From an uncultured Christensenella sp. (lineage in GTDB: Bacteria > Bacillota > Clostridia > Christensenellales > DTU072), in contig CAJLYQ010000002.1 of the NCBI GenBank assembly GCA_905210905.1, positions 1-58,706 of the forward strand: a stretch of DNA of 58,706 nt. Direction: 5' to 3'. Shown piece by piece: positions 52,905-58,706 of this stretch. Under the pieces are notes generated by a model. It was not told the DNA's origin, searched no databases, and saw only the letters and a program-made list of their open reading frames with translations. A program made the position numbers and the translations under genes. How positions within the stretch are numbered: the first letter of the stretch is position 1; the number at the start of each line of letters is the position of its first letter.

Positions 52905-53094
52905 CACACTTATGCCACTTTGAGTCGTCGGGAACTTTCGTTCGCAAAGAGGTAAAGAAATAATTTCCGTAACTCTTACCGACGACTGAAATTTGTGCCG
53001 TCCTGTGGACGACCCCGGGAAAAGATTCCTTTGCTTCAGAGTACGCAACGAAAGTACGTACCTTCGCCCTCCGACCTTTTCTCTTTCGATAGGA
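52905..53094 (-). ncRNA. Structured spacer RNA between TR and RT
   Basis: No gene. In the TR transcript this region follows the template. It can form AGTCGTCGG/CCGACGACT (52923-52931 with 52979-52987) and a CGTCC-tgt-GGACG hairpin (near 53000). In known DGRs such as that of phage BPP-1 the region between TR and RT is needed for priming, so this is likely part of the functional DGR RNA. Confidence 0.55.
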
Positions 53095-53220
53095 GCAAAT
53101 CGGGCACGACCCCATTATTAGTGTTGTTTACGTTGTTGTTGTTATTAGCGTTGCCATTGTTATTGACTTCGCGCGCGTTATTACTATTATTATAGTTCGG
53201 CGAGCGGAGCCACCACCAAC
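53095..53220 (-). repeat. DGR template repeat (TR)
   Basis: 126 bp, aligned without gaps to 53850-53975. On the minus strand it is rich in AAY codons (reading WWLRSPNYNNSNNAREVNN in target frame) and contains about 43 adenines, 23 of which are changed in the VR. The ends GTTGGTGGTGGCTCCGCTCG and GGGGTCGTGCCCG are unchanged. It is not a gene: the apparent Asn-rich frame through it is explained by its template role. Confidence 0.95.
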
Positions 53221-53297
53221 AGGGGTGGCAAACAAACCGGCATAAACGTGCGTAACCTTTTCCCATATCTACCGCTTCTTTTGCGGATGATACCATA

Positions 53298-53654
53298 TTA
53301 TGCAGAGCCTGTGGCTTGAATCCATTTATTTAAGTATAATAGCGCTTCCGCCACTTGCTTGCTGATCTGTTCGTATTGCTTAGGCAAAATGCACTCCTGT
53401 TCATAGGCAATACCGGAAAAATAATCCAACATGGAAAGAAGCGTTTTCGCCTTCTTTTGATGAATCAGCCTTTCTTCCTTTTCCGTACTGCTGTTTGCCA
53501 AATACTCCTCTTCCAGCGCGTCCAATATATAATTTTGCAATCGTACAACCAACGTAAAACGGAATTTTTTTGGTGATTTTTCCGTCACCGTTATTATGTA
53601 TTTCGCCAAATCTTTCGTCTTGGTGATCACGAACAAATTATTCTTTTTTTGCAT
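53298..53654 (-). CDS. avd: Accessory variability determinant (Avd-like four-helix protein)
   Basis: 118 residues, all helical and basic: FVITKTKDLAKYIITVTEKS, KKFRFTLVVRLQNYILDALE, then KAKTLLSMLDYFSGIAYEQ and YEQISKQVAEALLYLNKW. This is the four-helix-bundle pattern of Avd/S23-like proteins that bind DGR RT and RNA. Start at ATG 53654 (a TTG at 53660 is less likely); only a weak GGA precedes. Located between target gene and TR, the usual place. Confidence 0.85.
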   Translation of the reverse strand: MQKKNNLFVITKTKDLAKYIITVTEKSPKKFRFTLVVRLQNYILDALEEEYLANSSTEKEERLIHQKKAKTLLSMLDYFSGIAYEQECILPKQYEQISKQVAEALLYLNKWIQATGSA

Positions 53655-53658
53655 TTCC

Positions 53659-53689
53659 AAAAAAAATTTTCGTCGCGCTTTACGCGCGA
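53659..53689 (-). terminator. Hairpin with T tract after the target gene
   Basis: TCGCGC-gtaaa-GCGCGA on the minus strand followed by CGAAAA and eight Ts, running straight into the avd start. May end target transcription or attenuate avd. Confidence 0.65.
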
Positions 53690-53702
53690 TCCCTCGCTTC
53701 AG

Positions 53703-53770
53703 GCAATCGCGGGAAGAGGCGTAAAACGCTTATCTCTTCCCTTGATTGCGGAGTCATGCCTTGCGGCATG
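53703..53770 (-). other. Two further hairpins between VR and avd
   Basis: 53703-53749: nested stem with arms GCAATC/GATTGC, GGGAAGAG/CTCTTCCC and GCGT/ACGC. 53755-53770: CATGCC-GCAA-GGCATG, a GNRA-type tetraloop in the minus-strand RNA. No gene in this ~175-base stretch. Confidence 0.65.
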
Positions 53771-53777
53771 GGAGCCC

Positions 53778-53854
53778 TTTGCGTATCGCCACTGTGAGGC
53801 AATTTGCTTTTTATTGTTTCGGGTTATCCACAGCCTCACAGCTTTATACGCAAA
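53778..53854. repeat. Long inverted repeat at the 3' end of the VR
   Basis: Two 9-bp perfect segments per arm: TTTGCGTAT with ATACGCAAA (53778-53786, 53846-53854) and CTGTGAGGC with GCCTCACAG (53792-53800, 53833-53841), around a 32-base loop. It contains the target stop codon and touches the VR end. DGRs often need a hairpin or cruciform just after the VR for homing. Confidence 0.8.
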
Positions 53855-56800
53855 GCGGGCACGACCCCATAACTAGGGCTGCTCACGCCGTTGCTGCTAT
53901 CAGCGTAGCCATTGTACTTGACGTCGCGCGCGAGACTACTATAATAACAGCCCGGCGAGCGGAGCCACCACCAACCGTTGCCATAATCGTCTGTAGACGT
54001 ATTCATATATGCGCCGGTAGCTCTGCTGTAATCGCTTGTTTGCATACATCTTGCCGTATCATAATTGCTGTAATCGGCATTAAATCCATACGCGCTGTTC
54101 GTTACTTCCTGCTCGCTGAGCAAGAACACCCTGTCCTGTGTATTCGAGCAAGCGTAACTATTGTTTCCGCTGGTAAATGCCGTTGCGTTGTTGTTCGGGT
54201 TCGTGCTTCTCGCGCTGTTATCTACGGTTGTCAGTTGAATAATTTCCTTTTGCAAATCGTTAAACGCCGTGTTGTAGAACGTGTCGTTCAACCAAGCGCG
54301 GATTTCACTGTTTGCATAGTTATTGCTATTTGAAGCATATCTATGATTTGCGATTATGCTTTCGCATAGGATAAACAACTCTCCGTTCGTTTCCGAAAGA
54401 ATACGCCATTTAATGGGTTCCACCTTAAAGTAGTATACCGTCCCGCTCGTCACGCTTGCTCCGGTAGAGAACATATAACCACTTTGAAACGGTCTTGCCG
54501 AAACTATGGCGTAGTAATATCCGTCGGAACCGAGATAATAACCTTTTTCGTTCGTGGTGTTCGTAATGGTCACGTTATTGGCTTTTATGGTTTGCGGATA
54601 TTCTCCGAAGTAAATATAATTTCCTTCACGCGAATTAGTATTAGTAGTAGACGTAGTTTCGCTCCACTTGGCGTACAGTACGACGTTATCCCCCGTGTAC
54701 GTTATTTCCGTCACTTCGTTATCAAACGTACTTTCCGTATACCAACCGAGGAAGGTATACTCAGTTATTTCTTTCGTTATACGATAATTGCCGTTTCCGA
54801 GATATTCGCTACTGATCGTCGTTTCCGAAGTCACTTTCGCAGGATCGTTCAACGCGATCCCGCCTTCCGCACTCACGATGGTAAAGGTCGAAGGATTGTT
54901 CCCGTTGGTGCCGCCGTTCAGATTGTAGGTCACGGTATAGGTGATGATCGTCGTCTTCGCCGTCAATTGATAGATGCCGGAATCTTTATCCCATGCAAAG
55001 AGGCTATCGCCGTTACTGTCTGTAATAAGAGTATTGTTGTATTGCCATCCGACGAAAGTATAGCCTTCGAACATATTACAAAATGAATAATTATCTCCTT
55101 TATATACCCTTTGCGTGCCTATATATAAACCGTTAAAATACAGTTCAAGTATAGATTGATCGGTATCAAGAACGACCAACGTATATTCTTGGCAGAAATC
55201 ATTGCCGACTCTGTCGGTTGTGGTAATTCTGTAAGTAATGGTTTCGTTTACTTCAAGAGAACCCGAAAGCGTTTCAACGTTAAACAACAATTCTTTATCG
55301 AAACTGTCAAGAACTTTAAAAAGCGCGTAAGGACTATCACCGTTCTGGATATAGTCATAATCTCTCGAATAGACGAGCGTCGGCATATCGTAAATCTTAA
55401 TGCCCGTAATCAATTCGCTCTGTGTGGTATTCCCGAGAGCGTCGGTCGCAACGATATAAAGATTGATCGTGTTTCCGCCCGCAAGGGTATATCCACTTGC
55501 CGCTACGATAGACGTTTCGCAAGTCTCACCGAAACCGTTTACGGCTTGGGCATTGAATTCTTCGCCGACAGACAATTTTCTGATGTTGTTTGCCGTAGTT
55601 GTGTACGTCAACGTGATATCATCACTGGAATACACTTTAACGTTTTGCGAAATCACTTCGTAGTAATTGCCGAGATGATCCGTCGTAGAAAGTTTGAAGG
55701 TTACGACGTTGCCGCCCGCCGCAATCGTACCGCTATTCAGAACAACGCTTACGCTCAAATTATCGTTGAAACTGTCTTTCGCCGTAGCGTTCAACAATGC
55801 ACTGTTTACGGTATCGGTTACTTTCATCGAAGTTTTTTCGGTATCAAACGTGATCGTCGGCGTTCCGTAAATCTTGATGCCCGATATTTCTTTCGTGTTT
55901 ACGTTGCCGAGATGGTCGGTTGCAGTCACAAGATAAGTAAGCGTTGCACCGGAAATCTGCGAGCCTGAAATCAATTCCAAAGTCACGTTGGATAAAGTCT
56001 TTGCAAAACTGTCTTTTGCAACTATACCGAGAGTTTCAAGCGTTATTTCATCTTCAACCTTAAAGTTGGTCGTCGAAGCACCGCTGATAGAGGGCAATCC
56101 ATAAACCTTTACAGAATACGTAACGTAATTCGTATTGCCTTTGCTGTCGGTCGTAGAACTCTTGATAGTGATTGTGTTGCCGCCGGAGAACGTTCCGCTG
56201 TATTGAATGGTGGTAACGTCAAGCTGGGCGCCGAAACTATCTACTGCGGAAACGCCGAATAATGCATTGCCGATAGTATCCGACGCTTTTATATCCACAA
56301 CGTCGATATTCCGTGTAATAACGGGTGTACCGTAAACTTTCACGTTCGGTATTTCAACTTCGGTCTCATTACCCGTTTTATCGGTCGTGGAAATAACGAC
56401 GGTAACGATATCACCGCCATTATATGTACCTTCTTTTACCGAAACGTTGACAGCCACGGCATCACCGAGAGTATCAATCGCGCTTGCGCCGAAAAGCGAA
56501 GCGTTGATCGTATCGGACATATTGAAATAGTCTTTTTCGGTGTTGTATGTAAGCGTAGGCGCGCCGTAAACGTTGATATTCGATATCGTTTCAACAGCAT
56601 AGATATCGTAAAGTCCCATAGCGACCAATCTTACGGTTATCTTGCCGCCAACGACTTTTGAACCGCCTGTAATTTGTGCCGTTACTTCAACAGGATTTCC
56701 GTCGGTATCCACTGCGGTCGCACTGAACGTTTCGGCGACTATTGCATCGTTAATACTGATTTCCGTCCTCTTATTGCAAGTTAAAGAAACATCATAATCA

Positions 56801-58578
56801 ATCCATTTTGCATACAAGGTAATGTCTGCTGCCTGCATTGTAGAGAAGACGTATTCAGTCGTCAAAGAACTGTCAAACCAACCCACGAAGGATTTTTCTT
56901 CAAGCGTAGGTTTAACAGGCGCGGTTACCGCCGTGCCGTAATCTTGCGTGATGGGAGCAACGTTGCTTCCGCCGTTGGAAACGAATGTAATCGTGTATTG
57001 GTTGACACTCCATTTTGCCGTATAAACAATACTTTCTTCGGGCATTGTGAAAGTGTAGGACAGATTGTTCGTCAACAATTCGTCCCCGTCAAACCAACCA
57101 ATCCAAGTATAGCCGACGTTCGTTGTTGCAGTTATGGTCTTGCTTGTTCCGGCAGTCACGTTTGTATTGTCATAAGCGGAAACCGTGCCGGCGTTTGCAA
57201 TATTCTTTTCGGTAGTCAAGGTATAAGCAATCCATTTAGCGTAAAGCGTTGTATTTGCCGCTTTATCCCAAACTTTTACGCTGTCACCGTTTTTATCGGT
57301 ATATTGCGTTCCCGTTCCGCCGAGTCCATCGTACCAACCGGCAAAGGTATAACCTTCTTTTTCGCAATCGGTTGAAAGAGTAAAGGCAGAATCGTAAGTA
57401 ACGTTTTGGGTAATCGCCGCAACGCCGGAACCGGTCGCTTTACCACCGGCAGCAGGTGTAGCCGCACCGGACATACAAAGTGTAAGAGTTATACTACTAC
57501 CGCTATAAGCGCATGGTGCAATATAATACAATATTCCTGCCGTTACGGAATAGGTAATGCTGAAATTATTACCGTTTCCGCTGTCATTGTCTGATTTTAA
57601 CCAAGACTTGCTACTGTTATATAAATATCCGTAGCTGTCACTACTTCCGGTAGAATACAATGTAATGTTTCCACTGGTTAAAGGAACAAACGCATAGTAT
57701 TTATATGAAGTCGTCCTTGATTTAGAAGGTGCGGAAATACCTGAAATACTTCCGTTCAAACTCAATACACCTGCTCCGCTATACGATATCCACTTCGCAT
57801 AAACGGTCGTATCTCTCGTTACGGTAGCCGTAAAGTCAAACAAAGTAGAACAACTGCTTGTTGTATACCAGCCGCCAAAGACGTAACCGCTTCTCGTTGG
57901 AATGCTCGGATACGTCAAGCCAGTTGTGGTCGTAACTGTTTGCGAAGGAATACTTCCGCTTGCGCCGTTCAAGTTAAAGGAAACCGTATAAACGGGATCA
58001 AGATCAACATAAGTTTCTGTTTCGCTCAAAGTAACAGTATACGTATTTGCAGTCCATTTTGCGTAGAGAATAACGACGTCGTTATTAACGGAAGACAAGT
58101 TGCTCACGCTTTGTCCGTTCGTATAAGACGTTCCTGTTCCGTCCGAATTAGTCGTCCAACCGGCAAACGTATATCCCATTCTTGTATATGCGTTGGTCGT
58201 TAAGGCTTTCGACGCGTCATAAGTATACGTTTCATTGCTCATCGAACCGGACGTAGCATCGTTTCCGTCAAACCTTACCTGATAAGTTATTGCCTGCCAA
58301 TTTGCATAAAGCGTTGTTGCAGAAGTCTTATCCCAATTAGCCGCACTCGTCAGATCTGCGTTGTAATACTTTTTACCACCGCTTGAAGAGTCAAAGTAAC
58401 CCAAGAAAGTATAGCCCGTTTTCGTTGGGATTGTAGTAATAACAGGCATAGCGGAATCATATGTCGCAGAAACATTGCTTTGCGTTCCCGTTCCACTATT
58501 TGCATTGAAAGATATGTCATAATTATTTGCAGTCCATTTCGCATAGAGAATAACAACTGCGTTATTGACGGAAGACAA
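53836..58578 (-). CDS. DGR target: giant repeat protein with C-type-lectin-like (DUF6273-like) C-terminus, 5' end not in window
   Basis: At least 1580 residues. Residues ~1-630: about eight Listeria-Bacteroides repeats (GYTFAGWxxxxxG...LYAKW). Residues ~640-1120: about six ~75-residue Ig-like repeats (IKIYGTPTITFDTE, VxTTDxLGN). Then two more LYAKW-type repeats, and from ~1335 a domain starting YIYFGEYPQT, with VEPIKWRILSE, IRAWLNDTFYNTAF, VFLLSEQEV and WWWLRSPG, resembling DUF6273. The VR encodes its last ~42 residues up to VVPALRIKL. Expected to be a secreted surface adhesin, but no signal peptide is visible: the frame has a TGA about 60 bases upstream of the first in-frame start (TTG, 58578) and the window ends there. 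Confidence 0.9.
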   Translation of the reverse strand: MSSVNNAVVILYAKWTANNYDISFNANSGTGTQSNVSATYDSAMPVITTIPTKTGYTFLGYFDSSSGGKKYYNADLTSAANWDKTSATTLYANWQAITYQVRFDGNDATSGSMSNETYTYDASKALTTNAYTRMGYTFAGWTTNSDGTGTSYTNGQSVSNLSSVNNDVVILYAKWTANTYTVTLSETETYVDLDPVYTVSFNLNGASGSIPSQTVTTTTGLTYPSIPTRSGYVFGGWYTTSSCSTLFDFTATVTRDTTVYAKWISYSGAGVLSLNGSISGISAPSKSRTTSYKYYAFVPLTSGNITLYSTGSSDSYGYLYNSSKSWLKSDNDSGNGNNFSITYSVTAGILYYIAPCAYSGSSITLTLCMSGAATPAAGGKATGSGVAAITQNVTYDSAFTLSTDCEKEGYTFAGWYDGLGGTGTQYTDKNGDSVKVWDKAANTTLYAKWIAYTLTTEKNIANAGTVSAYDNTNVTAGTSKTITATTNVGYTWIGWFDGDELLTNNLSYTFTMPEESIVYTAKWSVNQYTITFVSNGGSNVAPITQDYGTAVTAPVKPTLEEKSFVGWFDSSLTTEYVFSTMQAADITLYAKWIDYDVSLTCNKRTEISINDAIVAETFSATAVDTDGNPVEVTAQITGGSKVVGGKITVRLVAMGLYDIYAVETISNINVYGAPTLTYNTEKDYFNMSDTINASLFGASAIDTLGDAVAVNVSVKEGTYNGGDIVTVVISTTDKTGNETEVEIPNVKVYGTPVITRNIDVVDIKASDTIGNALFGVSAVDSFGAQLDVTTIQYSGTFSGGNTITIKSSTTDSKGNTNYVTYSVKVYGLPSISGASTTNFKVEDEITLETLGIVAKDSFAKTLSNVTLELISGSQISGATLTYLVTATDHLGNVNTKEISGIKIYGTPTITFDTEKTSMKVTDTVNSALLNATAKDSFNDNLSVSVVLNSGTIAAGGNVVTFKLSTTDHLGNYYEVISQNVKVYSSDDITLTYTTTANNIRKLSVGEEFNAQAVNGFGETCETSIVAASGYTLAGGNTINLYIVATDALGNTTQSELITGIKIYDMPTLVYSRDYDYIQNGDSPYALFKVLDSFDKELLFNVETLSGSLEVNETITYRITTTDRVGNDFCQEYTLVVLDTDQSILELYFNGLYIGTQRVYKGDNYSFCNMFEGYTFVGWQYNNTLITDSNGDSLFAWDKDSGIYQLTAKTTIITYTVTYNLNGGTNGNNPSTFTIVSAEGGIALNDPAKVTSETTISSEYLGNGNYRITKEITEYTFLGWYTESTFDNEVTEITYTGDNVVLYAKWSETTSTTNTNSREGNYIYFGEYPQTIKANNVTITNTTNEKGYYLGSDGYYYAIVSARPFQSGYMFSTGASVTSGTVYYFKVEPIKWRILSETNGELFILCESIIANHRYASNSNNYANSEIRAWLNDTFYNTAFNDLQKEIIQLTTVDNSARSTNPNNNATAFTSGNNSYACSNTQDRVFLLSEQEVTNSAYGFNADYSNYDTARCMQTSDYSRATGAYMNTSTDDYGNGWWWLRSPGCYYSSLARDVKYNGYADSSNGVSSPSYGVVPALRIKL
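53850..53975 (-). repeat. DGR variable repeat (VR)
   Basis: 126 bp at the 3' end of the target gene. Compared with the TR it has 24 differences: 23 at TR adenines, and one T-to-G (codon AAT to AAG). Typical codon changes are AAC to GGC, AAT to TAT, AAC to CTC and ACT to CCT. The shared GGGGTCGTGCCCG near the 3' end probably forms part of the IMH site. Confidence 0.95.
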
Positions 58579-58640
58579 ATTACTTACATTCTGACCATTC
58601 GTATAAGATGTACCAGTTCCGTCCGCATTAGTCGTCCATG
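58040..58640 (-). repeat. Diverged ~480-bp tandem module at the 5' end of the target gene
   Basis: The segment around 58098-58166 recurs at about 58578-58638 with scattered substitutions (both encode WTTNxDGTGTSYTNGQ). Period about 480 bp, or 160 residues. Such repeats explain why the assembled sequence may end here. Confidence 0.7.
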
Positions 58641-58706
58641 AAACGAAGCTGTATCAATTTGTCAATGCGTACAAATTCTTGAAATGTTACTTGAAATACT
58701 ACGAGT

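Noticed and set aside
53036..53296. An open frame on the minus strand encoding an Asn-rich protein around WWWLRSPNYNNSNN
   Set aside because: It passes through the TR; the Asn codons are the adenine-rich mutable template, and there is no start signal. Treated as template RNA, not a gene.
53095..53975. Two 126-bp repeats as a CRISPR-like or simple duplication
   Set aside because: Only two copies without spacers, and the differences are almost all at adenines of one copy, which fits a DGR and not CRISPR or plain duplication.

Overview
The window looks like a chromosomal segment of an anaerobic, low-to-moderate GC Gram-positive bacterium (Firmicutes, probably Clostridia). The signs are two T-box riboswitches, a NADH-linked multi-subunit [FeFe]-hydrogenase operon, strong AGGAGG ribosome sites, sigma-A promoters with 17-bp spacers, a MobL relaxase and TnpX-like large serine recombinases. 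Almost every gene is on the minus strand. The main exceptions are the acyl-CoA synthetase fusion at 38.2-40.5 kb and a small gene at 51.2 kb. No tRNA, rRNA or CRISPR array was seen.

Layout. 0-11.6 kb: a housekeeping run read leftwards, dgt-pcrA-ligA-yicC-gmk-rpoZ-coaBC-priA-def-fmt, with many ATGA or TAATG stop/start overlaps; fmt runs off the left edge. 11.7-13.45 kb: a TrpB2-type tryptophan synthase beta protein behind a Trp-specifier T-box. 13.5-14.6 kb: a PIG-L-like protein and a small charged protein. 14.8-18.5 kb: the glycolytic run pgk-tpiA-gpmI. 18.7-21.2 kb: a degenerate nitrilase-like protein, an SH3b-like membrane protein and PRPP synthase. 21.3-26.6 kb: an XRE-cupin regulator with a heterodimeric ABC exporter. 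26.9-29.4 kb: a large lipoprotein. 29.7-37.8 kb: a ten-gene [FeFe]-hydrogenase operon (hydA, NuoF-like, ferredoxin-like and NuoE-like genes) enclosing a sensory module (two ATPases of the histidine-kinase fold, PHP, two DRTGG-like proteins, a divergent HydA-like protein).

37.9-40.6 kb: divergent from the hydrogenase operon, a T-box whose specifier reads best as ATC (Ile) precedes a single polypeptide that fuses an XRE-cupin regulator to an acyl-CoA synthetase. I propose that it supplies a branched-chain or propionyl precursor for isoleucine. Convergent to it is a class I lysyl-tRNA synthetase with an added C-terminal tRNA-binding domain.

43.5-51.4 kb is an integrated mobilizable element: two large serine recombinases (one lacking its catalytic N-terminus), a TnpW-like small gene, an RHH accessory protein, a MobL relaxase, a DUF6291-like protein and a sigma-like protein that may be read from a leaderless transcript.

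51.6-58.7 kb holds the most striking system, a complete diversity-generating retroelement (DGR). It has a reverse transcriptase with the DGR-type GNQTSQ and YMDD motifs, a 126-bp template repeat (TR), an Avd-like four-helix protein, and a giant repeat-rich target protein whose C-terminal C-type-lectin-like (DUF6273-like) domain ends in the 126-bp variable repeat (VR). By hand alignment TR and VR differ at 24 positions, 23 of them at TR adenines. The RT gene has an in-frame TAA before its conserved C-terminal 61 codons, so present activity is uncertain. A structured repeat with compensatory changes occurs next to the RT and again next to the relaxase.
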